From contig NC_063172.1 in the NCBI RefSeq assembly GCF_023159225.1, positions 37,886,832 to 37,950,831 of the forward strand: DNA of 64,000 bases, read 5' to 3'. The number at the start of each line of letters is the position of its first letter. The first letter of the stretch is position 1. The notes under the pieces are model-generated. The model was given only the letters and a program-made list of their open reading frames with translations, had not been told where the DNA came from and did not search any database. Both the position numbers and the translations under genes were made by a program. This DNA comes from Perognathus longimembris pacificus. Its lineage: Eukaryota > Chordata > Mammalia > Rodentia > Heteromyidae. Below, in pieces: positions 33,533 through 44,341 of the stretch.

Positions 33533-35307
33533 TAAGGTATTTTTTTATGGCTTGATTCTCACTGTCTACTTGTGAAGTTTTTTAAATTTGCTTGTTTTTA
33601 GTTATAATTCTGCAATCTGTGTTTCAATATATTAAAGGATCTAATATCTTATAACCTTAAACTTGTATTTTGTATATCAAAAATAGGATTTGAAATCTAC
33701 AACTAGAAAACAAGAATATTAATGATACCCTTAATATGCAAAGAACCAATATGACTAGTAGTTGATCTTAAGGAAGTTGGGCATGAAAATATCAGGTTCA
33801 TATCTTAAGTGATCATAAGAATGAGTTTCTACCCTTCCTAAGAAAAATAACATTGCTAGGTTTTTCTTTAAAATATACACAATGGCATTGTTTGTAGTGC
33901 TGGTTTTGTATTTTTCTTATATTTATAGTTATGAGTATTGATATTATGTTGATATTAAGCAATATTCTGTAAGGACTGAAGAAGACAAAGGTGTCTTGAA
34001 ACCAAATTATAAAACTCTATTGGAAGTAAAGTCAGTATTTAAGCACTTTTTTCAGAGGTGATTTATCTTAGTGGTAGATATTAAGATATGAAATTACTTT
34101 GTCTCTGTTACTCCTGATGGTAATAAGTAATTACTTTTATTACAAGTAGTTTACTTCAGTATAGATGTATGTAGATGTATATATATGTATATATATGTCA
34201 GATAAGTTTTTCTAATTGTATAAATTATAAACTTCTGTTTCTGTTGATCTTTTACCAGATTGTAACAAAATGATGGGGAAGAAGATCTAAAAAGTTTATT
34301 TATTACAGTTGCCTTTCATAAACATTACCCTACAAATAAATTGCCAATGCTCCTCTTTATTTTAGATATGTGAATAGCCTCAGACAGCCTGTCTCACAAG
34401 CCATTGTCTTGTGCAGTGGCTTTAGATTTCTCTTGATTCTACTGTCATTCTCTTAATGAATGACAATATTCTTCTGTCAAAATGTGAAGGGGAATTTAGT
34501 AATGATGCATAAATATGCATTTGTAGGTATACTCAGAAAAATTCAAAGAATATTTTGCTAAAATTTTTTAGATTGTCCTTCAAGTGTGTTTAGCAATAGT
34601 CTTGGTAGTAGTGTTTTGTGATTACTAACTTTTAGTCCAAGATGGCCTCAGTGTTTCCTTTTTTTTGATGATTCCTTGATTCCTTTGCACCTTATAACAT
34701 TTACATTTCCTTTCTTCTAGAAGAGACCAGGTGAACAATATTTACTGTTTCTTTGCACAGCTACACAACTTGATGATTCTTTAATTACTTGGAATTATTA
34801 AATATTTTTAATTTGGCTGTGCACCTGCTGGAATGTGTTAAGCCACCTGGGTACTGTTCACTGTTTTATTTAAGCAGTTTTGTGGGTTTTTTGTTGTTGT
34901 TGTTGTTTTGGTATAGTATTTAGTACATTCCTTTTAGTTACTTTCTTTGTGCCAAACACAGTACTGGTTATTGGAGGTATGAATTTAGATAAGATAGTGT
35001 CTATCCTCAAGGAATTTTTATCTATTATTGGTAAAGGCAGGTAAATATTCACACTTGCAGTTTAGGGGAGAAGCACATAATGGTGGTTTGCAAAGCACAG
35101 AGGGAGCCAGTCCAATTATTTGTCAGTTGAAGAGGAGAAAGAGTAGAAACACTCAAAAAAAAAATACACAGTATTTTCACAGGCTTGAACATGCTAGAAC
35201 ATCAGGGATACCACAAGGAGTTGAATAGCTCTATAAAGCAAGTAATAAGATACAGAAGTGGAAAACTAATTAAAGACCAATCTAGTCCTTAAAATGCTAC
35301 AAAATAT
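33533..35307. other. Unannotated DNA
   Basis: About 1.8 kb, AT-rich, with no mobile element I can identify. A short TA/TG-rich stretch lies at 34165-34200. A 7-bp inverted repeat at 34444-34464 is too short to support an RNA gene. Confidence 0.5.
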
Positions 35308-35940
35308 GTCTATAAGACTTGGAAAAAATTATATTAAGTGAAGCAAGTCAGACCGAAAGAAACATAAGTTGCATGGTTTCTTCATTTGTAGTATTTAGAA
35401 TTTGCCCATAATTCTACAAAAAAAAAAACCAGTGGATAGTAAAAGACAAAAAATTAGATCTGGATATGATTAATTAAACAGGAGTGTAAACATTCACACA
35501 GTGAAACAAAAGGAGGATATTCTTAGGAGAGGATCACAATAACTCAATAACACTGTGCCTATGATCATATAAAATGATGCTTTTTGAAATGAACTCCATG
35601 AAATGGAAACAAGAACGTTTTCTTGTAATGTGTGTGTTTCTTTTTTTCCTCTTTTTTTCACTTTTTGATTTCTATACCCTTTGTCTTCTATGTACGTTTA
35701 TCTGATTTGAGGAAGGGAATAGGTAGCACAGAAATGGTGGGACAAAGGGTGAGCTAATTCAGTAATGATATTCATTAGACAGTATGTTGAAAACGAACAA
35801 TACAACTTAGGGGGGGTGGGGAGGGAGGGGAAATTTGGTAGAAAATGAGGGAGAGGTTACACTTCAAAAAGAAATAAACTCATTATATGACTTACATAAT
35901 GGTGACCCCTCTGTACAGCACCTTTACAACTCTCTCTCTC
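35308..35940 (+). mobile_element. LINE-1 3' end
   Basis: End of ORF2 ('acttggaaaaaattatatta', 'cagaccgaaagaaacataag'), then the 3' UTR ('aggaggatattcttaggaga', 'tatgttgaaaacgaac') and terminus ('gacccctctgtacagcacct'). The usual A-rich tail is replaced by (CT)n and (AC)n runs. Confidence 0.88.
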
Positions 35941-35944
35941 TCCC

Positions 35945-35993
<49 letters not shown>
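35934..35993. repeat. (CT)n then (AC)n microsatellite at L1 tail
   Basis: A short CT run, then about 21 AC units, immediately after the L1 3' terminus. Confidence 0.92.
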
Positions 35994-36304
35994 CTGTTAA
36001 GATAATGCTTTATTAGGGATTTTCCTGAAAAAAATATCAATATTTAAGATAGTGTATTTCTGGTATAAATTGTTAAGGGATACAAATGCCTTTGAAAATG
36101 TTTATTAACAGTTCTATTTTTTGCAAACATTCAGCAACTCTATATGAATTTTAGATTTGAATTGCAAAAATATTTCTAATTTAAAATGGTCCCTTAAATA
36201 TGCAAAACATTAAAAAGGATCTCTGGTTTCAAGTATTTGAATTAGGAAATTAATGTTTTAGAATAAGGTCAATAGCTTATTTAATTTATTCAAGGTAAGA
36301 TTTA
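35994..36304. other. Unannotated DNA
   Basis: Nothing recognised. Confidence 0.5.
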
Positions 36305-36375
36305 AGGGTTATAACCTAGTCGTAGATTGCTTGCCTAACATATGTGAGTCCCTGTCTTCAATTTTCATCATGTAA
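36305..36375 (+). mobile_element. ID-like SINE fragment
   Basis: 'cgtagattgcttgcctaaca' and 'tgagtccctgtcttcaattt' follow the order of an ID monomer (gtagagtgcttgcctagca ... gaggccctgggttcaat). Confidence 0.5.
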
Positions 36376-36789
36376 GCAAAATTATTAAGAATATTTTCAT
36401 TTGATTTCTAGCTAGATTTTAGAATAATGATGTTTGTTGTCAGAAAGTATGTATGTAATATCAGTCTGCGTAGTATTAATCCAGAGAGAAATGGCATGCT
36501 CCTCAAATGGCTCAGCTCAGAAGAGTTACTACTAGTATATTTTATTATTTTCTATTTCAGGGTTTGAGATCTGTCTTCATCAAGGGGAGATTATTAGGAA
36601 TATTGGATGATAACATTGATTGTGGTGATGATGGCAGTGAAGATGATCTGCTAGAGATGATAATGCTGCTCTTTATATGACAGTACCATTTTCAAAATGA
36701 TAGAAATAATACCACTAGTATATCACTAACATGACTAAATTTTAAACAGCACACACTCACTTGTACCTCCCCACTAATAACATTTTCTA
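36376..36789. other. Unannotated DNA, GAT-rich in part
   Basis: Bases 36600-36665 are rich in GAT/GATG words without forming a clean array. No gene seen. Confidence 0.5.
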
Positions 36790-36960
36790 TGTGACATGAA
36801 CTATATGATGAACTTTATATATGCTGCTTCATTTAATCGTTACAGAAAAATTTATAAGGTGGGTCTTCATTTTATGAACAGACAAAACAAGAAGTTAAAT
36901 ATTTCTTAGCTGGTAGGTTGCTCAACCAGAGTTCAGATGTTGCCTCCTCTAGTCCCAAAG
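36790..36960 (-). mobile_element. MIR fragment
   Basis: Antisense MIR-like order: 'tgcttcatttaatcgttaca', 'ataaggtgggtcttcatttt', 'atgaacagacaaaacaagaa', 'gctggtaggttgctcaacca', 'agttcagatg'. Confidence 0.65.
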
Positions 36961-38371
36961 CCCAGTTACACAAACATAATTTAACATATACATACATACA
37001 TGGATACAAACTTTACATGTTTAAACTAATTTCCTGCTTCATGTAATTTTCTTGTGTTTATAATGTGGTTGTTTATTTAGCACTTTACTCTTAAGATATG
37101 TTTTTAAATTGAGACTATCAAGGTTGAGGGCATTGGCTATGTTACCAACTGTATGTAAAATTATATAAATTCATAACATATAAAATCATAAATTTATATA
37201 TATGGAATTTTGAAAATCAACTTTTGCTGAAATTTAAATGAATGCATCCCAGTATCTGAAGTACAACTCATGAGCTCTTCTTTAAAGCTAATTATATTAT
37301 GATGTCTTTTGTACATGTATGACAGAATCATTACTTTATTCAAAGTCAAATTTAGAGAAGAATTTCTGAAGTTTGGTTTCATAATCCAAGTAATAGACAA
37401 ATGATACAAAGCACAGCATAGATATAGCAGTATTTTTTGTTAATATATTAAAGTGATCACTGGTGATTTTTTTATAAATTATATGATTCCTATAAATTTT
37501 AGAATTCAGTAATTATTACCTTTTTTCAGATTAGATGGGTATATATCTCCTACAGAATATTTTTTCATCATTGTTTATATATTTGTCTATTTGAGAATTT
37601 AAATCTTAGCTTAAGATCAACTCATGTGAGCATCTCTTACTTTTATCTCATTCATTTATCAGCCATACATAAAGCAAATTCCAGATTGTCTACCAGGTCC
37701 TGGATAAGTATAGAATTATGAAAGTTGATATGCTCACTAATTTTTCAAATAGTTGGATTCTCTGTATATTGTTTGGATTATAATTCAATCAGTGAAATTC
37801 TTTCTAGGAGATCTTGTGGGAAGGTAACTAATTATAAAACGCTAATCAAGTTGGATGGGTATTATGAACTCAAAAAACTTTGAAAGCTACAAATAAATTT
37901 CACCTATGATAGGGAGACATTTTGACATGAATAACAACTGTTTTGACATCCAGTGATATGAAACCAATTTGCCTTTGGATGTTTACTTTTTGCTAAAGAC
38001 TTTTTCATAAGTTTGGCCAAACACTTATATTGATTCACTGCTCATCTAATTCCTATCCCTTTTACCTGATACAAAGGACTTTTATGCATTCTGTGTCAAT
38101 CTCTACAAAATGTGCATAATACATTATTGTAAATATTTCATGAATTCTCTGAAGTTTTTTTGTAAATGACACATTGACTTTGCAATTATTTCTCTTTGTG
38201 TTCTTATAAGACATTTTAAATACTATGTAAACTGAAGGGGAAAACAATAGTTGTACACTCCATTTTAATCCATGTACATGATACCCATCCTTCCTTCTTT
38301 TTCCTTTATGATATTCACAAAAGTAATCCAGTGAGTTTTGTAGGAACTTGAAAGTGAAACTGTAACGTTAC
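36961..38371. other. Unannotated AT-rich DNA
   Basis: About 1.4 kb with no recognised repeat or gene. Confidence 0.5.
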
Positions 38372-38897
38372 GCTTAGTATTCTTATGTGTTCCCATGGGC
38401 ATAGCTCTTGAGCTATTGTGATCTTCTGCTAGGACTATCGTAGGTATGTGCTTATTATTCCTTATAGGGGGAACCATAGAGTCCATGTTTCTTTGGGTCA
38501 GGCTCACTTCACTAAGTCTGATTTTTTTCCAAGTCCTTCCTTTTCCTTATAAATGGGGCAGTGTCATTCTTTCCGATAGCGGCATAAAATTCCATTGTGT
38601 ATATGTACCACATTTTCTTAATCCATTCATCTACTGAGGAGCATCTGGGTTGGTTCCATATTTTAGTAATGACAAATTGTGCTGCGATGAACATAGTTGT
38701 GCTGGTGGCTTTAGTGTGGTCTTGTAATCTTGTAATCTTTTGGGTAGAAGCTCAGAAGTGGGGCTGCTGGATTGTAGGGGAGCTCTTATGTTTAGCCTTC
38801 TGAGTTACCTCCATACTGCTTTCCAGAGTGGTTGAACAAGTTTACACTCCCACCAACAATGTAGTAGGGCTCCCTGTTGGCCACCTCCTCTCCAGCA
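38372..38897 (-). mobile_element. LINE-1, inverted 5' part (ORF2 end)
   Basis: The minus strand encodes ORF2 C-terminal sequence, with a continuous frame over 38512-38694 that reads through the 'KIWN' position into 'QPRCSSVDEW'. It runs on to just past the ORF2 end ('ctcaagagctatgcccat' on the minus strand). A forward segment then starts from the same L1 site. Confidence 0.85.
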
Positions 38898-39175
38898 GAG
38901 CTATGCCCATATGAACATACAAAATGATGCTAAGTGAAATTAACTTCAGGTTATGGTAACAAGTGGTATATCAGTGTGGTAGTTATTGTCAACATGCCAT
39001 GTGAAACCGTGCCCTTCTTTTTTCCTTTTTTTTTTCTCTTTTTTTCCCATATTCCCTTCCCATGATTTTACTCCTGATATCACTGTAACAGATTTTAGTA
39101 CCTTGAATATTGTATATACGTGTACTGAAACTAGGAAAGGAAAAGAGAATACCAATACAATACAAAAAAAGAAAC
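38898..39175 (+). mobile_element. LINE-1, forward 3' part
   Basis: Begins 'gagctatgcccatatgaaca' and runs through 'cataccaagtggtatatcag'-like blocks and 'atgtgaaaccgtgcc' to 'ggaaaagagaataccaatac' and an A-rich end. The 3' terminus ('acatcactttgac') is missing. With the inverted segment it makes one twin-primed insertion whose halves overlap by about 15 bases of L1. Confidence 0.78.
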
Positions 39176-39631
39176 ATTAACATTAAGTTTCCTAAAATTC
39201 ATAGAAATAATTTTATTCACTATGACTTGGTTTTAATCTTTAGTTTTCTACTGATGTCCTCTGATATTACTAATGTATAATATGTGCTTCAATAAGTTAT
39301 TTATGGAGATCCTCTAGGAGTCACCATGTTGGATAATGGAGTTATGGTCCCCTTTGTCTTAAAGAGCTAAGTTACAAAGCATGAGGTTTACAAAGGCCTG
39401 ATGCATGAATGTAAATGTCAGTTCTTTGACTTCCTCACAAGTCATCACTGTTAGGTATGCCATATATGTAATTCCAACCTGGGGGATAAGGGCACTTGGT
39501 TCCTGAGTTGAATACAAAGTATTCTAATGTCAGAGAACATATGAATTTTAAAGAATAGCATTGAAAATGAACATCATGCTTTTGATATAATTTTTTGACA
39601 TGAATCTCGACACTATTCTATTTATATTTTT
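39176..39631. other. Unannotated DNA
   Basis: Nothing recognised. Confidence 0.5.
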
Positions 39632-39760
39632 AAATTAAATTTTATTGACAAGGTGATGTGCAAAGTGGGTACAGTTACATAATAAGGTAGTGAGTACATT
39701 TTTTGTCATATTTGTTACACCCTCATTTTTCTTTCCCTTCTCTAGTTCAGGTAAGTATAT
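39632..39760 (-). mobile_element. LINE-1 3'-terminal fragment
   Basis: Antisense terminus 'attgacaaggtgatgtgcaa', 'gggtacagttacataataag' and 'catatttgttacaccctcat' match the start of the L1 copies at 7838 and 14035. Confidence 0.7.
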
Positions 39761-40584
39761 ATACAATATCCAGTGTAACAAAATCATATACAGTAACCAA
39801 ATAGGGTATGCCAAAGGAAATTCACCTAGAACATTAAATTTAATGACAACAATAGAATCCTCCTGTTAACATTATTCTATTTAAAATGAATCTTCAGAAT
39901 GAATAATGTAGAAATATCTTGGTAGATCACATTCCAATGTGATGTGTGTGTACTTCCAAAGGTGTGTCATAGAACCAGGAATTTGCTGGGTTTTTCACTC
40001 TTGTTCATCAGTCATTTATGTGAAAGGGATTGGTTGAGACACGGATTGTTTTCCTTGCTGAGTGGAAGATGGTTGTTGTAATAGTAACAGTGTATTGTTG
40101 CTTTCCAACAAACCACTGGCACTCATCCCATGCTGTTTGCTTGCTTTCCTGGATCATGCTATTTCTTTTAATATTCTGAATAAAGATGGTGTTCATCCAA
40201 GATCTTTTTTCTTGTCTCTAGCCCATCCCTGAGATAGATAAAAGGACATTTTCAATGGTTTCTCTTTGACAGTCTTACTTGGTATGGCAAGCTCTTCATA
40301 TAAGAGCTTATATCACGTTTATTTTGGCAATTACACCTGACATTTCCTTCTGAATTTTTTCCCAGTTTTTAGGAATAACTATGTGCTATATTTGGTGATT
40401 TTACTAATCTTTACTGTTTTACACAGAGAAACAACTACACAAATAACTCAAAGAAATATTCTTATGCATCCAGTGTGTGCTTTTTATTTAGTGCCTTTGT
40501 TGTGCTAAGTGCTGGCTGTTTAAAAGTAAGACAAAGTAAACATTGATTGTCATAGCTATAACATTAACTTGGTAGGAAGAACTC
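39761..40584. other. Unannotated DNA
   Basis: The 62-codon minus-strand frame at 40008-40196 sits in somewhat GC-richer sequence, but I recognise no family. Confidence 0.45.
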
Positions 40585-40755
40585 TGTAAGACAGAACTTT
40601 GAAACAATCCAGGCAAAAAAAAAGCTCACTGGATTCTATCGCCAAAATAACCAGCAAAAAGCAGGGCTAATGTAATTGTTCAAGTGGTAGTGTACCAGTC
40701 TAGCAAGCACAAATCCCTCAATTAAGCCCAAGTACTACAAAGACATTTTTTTTTA
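40585..40755 (+). mobile_element. Old B1-ID dimeric SINE fragment
   Basis: A decayed B1 right part ('gaaacaatccaggcaaaaaa', 'ctatcgccaaaataaccagc') is joined to a tRNA-like part ('gttcaagtggtagtgtacca', 'gtctagcaagcacaaatccc', 'gcccaagtac'). Confidence 0.6.
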
Positions 40756-41070
40756 AGCAAGGCAGGTGTGATTCTTAGCCTACCAAACCTCAATCTTCTG
40801 TGAAGAGGTGTCATAGGGAAGAGTGATGTCAAAACACTTAGCTGGTGTGGGAGGCACAGAGAAATCACAGAAAATGGGAAAAAGAGGCTTGATGGAAGAA
40901 ATCTGCTTGCTGAAGATTTGAAATGAAAAGAATTTGACTTAAAAGTTGACTACAACCAGCAGTGGTGTATTCAGTGAGTTACTAACCTGGGATTTCTCTC
41001 ACTTCTGTCAGCTGTAAATTAAACATGGATGGCCCTCAAGGTGCATGAATCAAATAAACATGTTTGTTTG
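40756..41070. other. Unannotated DNA
   Basis: Nothing recognised. Confidence 0.5.
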
Positions 41071-41312
41071 ATTTTTTTTTTTTTTTTTTTTGGCACAGGC
41101 TGGAACTCTGGGCCTGGGTGTTGTCCCTGAGCTCTTTAGCTCAAGGCTTGGCCTCGACCACTTACAGCAACAGCACCATGTCCTATTTTCTGATAGCAAA
41201 TTGGAGATAAGAGTCTCATGGACTTTCTTGCCAGTGCTGGCTTTGAACCACGATCCTCAGATCTCAGCCTCCTGAATAGCTAAGATTTTAGGCATGAGCC
41301 ACCAGTGCCTGA
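41071..41312 (-). mobile_element. B1-Geo composite SINE with long tail
   Basis: T-run (antisense A-tail, about 21 nt), antisense Geo half ('ctggaactctgggcctgggt', 'ttagctcaaggcttggcctc'), linker ('gcaaattggagataagagtc'), and antisense B1 half ('tcctcagatctcagcctcct', 'catgagccaccagtgcctga'). Confidence 0.85.
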
Positions 41313-41704
41313 CAACAGGTTTTTAAAAGTGTTTATTAAAAAAAATTATACATCGTATAGAAATATTTGCCTTCCCTGTGTGAATAAATCATCCTACATA
41401 AGAAGCTATAAAAGTTCATAGTATTCATTGGCACGTATCAGAGAGGAAAAAGGAGGAATGAGCAACAACATTTCAGTTGCTCACAAATATCTTATAAATT
41501 AGCATTCACCACAGAATCCTTTTCCTATGGTATACATATTAATTCTCAGTGATCTTCCATCACGTATGTTGTATTTTAGAATAGTTATTAGATTCTCAAC
41601 TACTATGGGTACTTTCTGTAAGAAAATGTATAAAGTAAAGGATTTTTTGGAGTCATGTAATAGCTATTTGCAGGTAATTGCTACTGATTCAGCATGATTG
41701 AAAT
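41313..41704. other. Unannotated DNA
   Basis: Nothing recognised. Confidence 0.5.
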
Positions 41705-41795
41705 TTACAGTACAAGAAATGTACCCAAGACCTAACGTATGAAACTGTAACCTCTCTGTACATCACTTTGACAATAAATGAGTATAAAAAATGAT
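41705..41795 (+). mobile_element. Very short LINE-1 3' end (~85 bp)
   Basis: 'acagtacaagaaatgtaccc', 'cgtatgaaactgtaacctct' and 'acatcactttgacaataaat' match the last ~85 bases of the L1 at 16937-18262. No clear TSD is visible. Confidence 0.85.
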
Positions 41796-42344
41796 AAAAT
41801 TGGTTAGGAAAAGATTGCAGTATGTTCTTTTTTCCATGCTCTAGGGCTTCCCATGAAAAAAACTGAACAGTTGCTCACGTTGAGTGGACATATTTCTTTT
41901 TATGTTTCTTTAAGCTAAGTAGATGATATCTTAGAGAGCAATACATGAAGACAGACTTTGAGAAAATTCCCTTAGAGTTGAGAACTTTCCACAATAGTAG
42001 GCAACTTGAGAAAACAGGAGTGTAAGATGTATAGAGAAACAATGTTCTATAAAGGCCATGGGTAAGGTGCCAGGGATGATTCTTCAGAAATTGTCACGTC
42101 TATAGAATGACGAATCTATACTAGGTAGTGTTCAAAACTATGGATGAAATGGATTTCACAAAAACAAAAATTGGATCATGTTTTCCAATTGAGTACATAA
42201 TATGTCAAAGAACAGCATATTCACTAATATATTAAGTACATAATAGAGATCTGGAGAGGAATTCATAATTTATCTGTATTATGAGTTCTAAATAGTGGTA
42301 GTGATAATCCTCATGTCTAGTAGGGAATTTGGAAGTGTAGGGGG
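41796..42344. other. Unannotated DNA
   Basis: Nothing recognised. Confidence 0.5.
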
Positions 42345-42553
42345 TATTTTATTTTATTTTTTCCAGTCCTGAGGCTTGAACTCAGGGCCTGAGCACTGTC
42401 CCTGGTTTCTTTTTGCTCAGGGCTAGCTACACTACCACTTGAGCCACAGTGCCACTTCTGGCTTCTTCCATGTATGTGATGCTGAGTAATCCAACCCAGG
42501 GCTTCATGTTTGTGAGGCAAGCACTCTACCACTAGGCCACATTCCCAGCCCTG
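42345..42553 (-). mobile_element. IDL-Geo SINE
   Basis: Antisense Geo monomer ('cttgaactcagggcctgagc', 'ccacttgagccacagtgcca') followed by antisense IDL monomer ('gcaagcactctaccactagg', 'ccacattcccagccc'). The tail is (TTTTA)n-like. Confidence 0.9.
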
Positions 42554-43175
42554 GGGTTGTTTTCTTGTGGTAAAGAGTCACCACCATCATTTGGCCAAGT
42601 GGAGATGTTCATGGTCTTACAGTGTTGGAATTGCTCTATACAAAGATGAAATGTCCGTTGAGATTGCCGATGATACACCATTGAGTCATACTCACAGAGA
42701 AAGCTTTCATGTTACAAAAGGTAAGACATTTTAAGAAGTGAAAGATAAAGGTCCTGCATGCTGAGCAAATTTTTGTGGCATATTCAGGATTCTCCTGATT
42801 CCCAAGCATTTTATTTTCACTTTTTTGTCTGTTGACTTCCCTGGTTATCAGCATAGATTTGCCTTCACCAAAATTTTGCTTTACCAAAAATTATTGCAGT
42901 GTTATTTGTGAGTTTTTGGTTCTGTACTAGTAACTTGCAAGGTTTATGTCATCCTGTAGTTATATGTTTGCTAAATATTTTATTCTCAAGGAATTTAGAA
43001 GAGATTATTTGGAAAGAGAGCCCACTTGTTTTTATCTTTTAAGGAGTTTTCAAAGGCATTTGTTATAGAAATACAATTACAATTTATTTTCTTCTTAAAG
43101 TATCAATTGCGCAGCAGTGACTTCTGTAACTCTTCCACATCTGTAAAAATAGTCACAAGTTTTCTTTTGTTTTTC
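42554..43175. other. Unannotated DNA
   Basis: The 83-codon minus-strand frame at 42636-42887 has no recognisable domain. Confidence 0.5.
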
Positions 43176-43305
43176 TTTTTTTGGCTAGTACTGAGGCTTG
43201 AACTCAGGGTTTGGGCTGTGTCCCTGAGCCTCTCTGTGCTCAAGGCTAGCACTCTACCACTGTGGCTTTTTCTGGATAGTTTACTGGAGATAAGAATATC
43301 AAGGA

Positions 43306-43339
<34 letters not shown>

Positions 43340-43458
43340 ATATCAGGGACTTTCCTTTTGGGCTAAACTTTCCTTCCCAGGCTGGCTTTGAATGGCGATC
43401 TTCAGAGCTCAGCCTCTAAGTAGTTGAGTTACAGGCATGAGCCATTGGTGCCTGGCTA
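43176..43458 (-). mobile_element. B1-Geo composite SINE interrupted by poly(A)
   Basis: Antisense Geo half ('actgaggcttgaactcaggg', 'caaggctagcactctaccac'), linker ('tttactggagataagaatat') and antisense B1 half ('gcgatcttcagagctcagcc', 'gagccattggtgcctggct'). A pure A-tract with flanking 16-base repeats interrupts the linker (43292-43351). Confidence 0.82.
43292..43351 (+). mobile_element. Poly(A)-only insertion with 16-bp duplication
   Basis: aagaatatcaaggact (43292-43307) and aagaatatcagggact (43336-43351) differ at one base and bracket a run of about 30 A. In intact relatives of the host SINE this linker is present once. This fits target-primed reverse transcription that copied only a poly(A) tail. 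Confidence 0.75.
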
Positions 43459-44089
43459 GTCACAAGGTATCTGTGTTATTCCATGATAGCACCAGCAATA
43501 TCATTATGATTATTAAAGGAATGGACTTGGCATTCCATTGAAGTAGAGCTCCTTTTGATAGGACTGTTAGTAAAGGACTGTTAGTCCTTTTGAAGGACTG
43601 TTAGTAAGTTACCATTGAATTCTGAAACCTTTTGTTTTTCTGGTTTTCATACTACCTTGTATGCTTGGAACCCTGAAGGGAAAATCCAAAAAGAATTAAG
43701 AGCTAGAGATCATGATGGAGATCATAACTCTATTCAATTATAGGTTGTGTATGGATGCTTGATTTTTCTGCAAATAGAAATAATGAATTCTACCCTGACT
43801 TTGTCAGTTTGAGTATTTAATTTGAGAAGTAGTGAGAGTGAATTCTGAATACTAATTAATTTCTAGTTTTCCACAGTAAACTTACAGCAAAGGATGTGGA
43901 GTGAGTAGTGTTATGTGTTCAATTTTGACCTTGCAAAATTCATGTTTAATTCTTCACTACCTAGTACCTTATATGGGACCTTATATGGGAAATGACTATA
44001 TAGCAGTAATCAAGTTAAAATGAAGTCATTGGACACTCTAGCCCAATATGCCTGTTATCATTATATAAAGGTGAATCTTGGACATAAAA
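43459..44089. other. Unannotated DNA with a local duplication
   Basis: Contains the partial tandem duplication at 43549-43605 and otherwise nothing recognised. Confidence 0.5.
43549..43605. repeat. Local duplication around 'ggactgttagta'
   Basis: ggactgttagt occurs at 43561, 43575 and 43593. The longer unit 'tccttttga...ggactgttagtaa' occurs twice with a period of about 33 bases. Confidence 0.8.
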
Positions 44090-44341
44090 CATGTATTGGG
44101 ATTTGGGTGCTCAGGAGGCTGAGATCCAAGAGTCATGGTTTGAAGTCAGCCTGGGAAAGAAAGTCATTGAGATGCTTACCTTCAGTTAACCACCACCAAA
44201 ACAACAACAACAAAAAAGGCAGAAATACAGCTGTGGTTCAAGCGGTAGAGAGTAATAGACTTGAACATAAAAGTTTAGGGACAGTACACAGTCCCTGAGT
44301 TCAAGTCCCAGGAGACACACACACACACACACACACACACC
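44090..44341 (+). mobile_element. B1-Geo composite SINE ending in (AC)n
   Basis: B1-like left half ('gctcaggaggctgagatcca', 'gaagtcagcctgggaaagaa'), linker ('cttcagttaaccaccaccaa'), and Geo-like right half ('gtggttcaagcggtagagag', 'ctgagttcaagtcccagg'). It then runs straight into (AC)n. Confidence 0.82.
44314..44341. repeat. (AC)n at SINE tail
   Basis: About 14 AC units directly following the SINE's 'gtcccagg' end, where an A-tail would be expected. Confidence 0.93.

Noticed and set aside
34444..34464. Small hairpin gtcattc-N7-gaatgac as a possible microRNA-type structure
   Set aside because: A stem of only seven base pairs is far below a pre-miRNA and is expected by chance.
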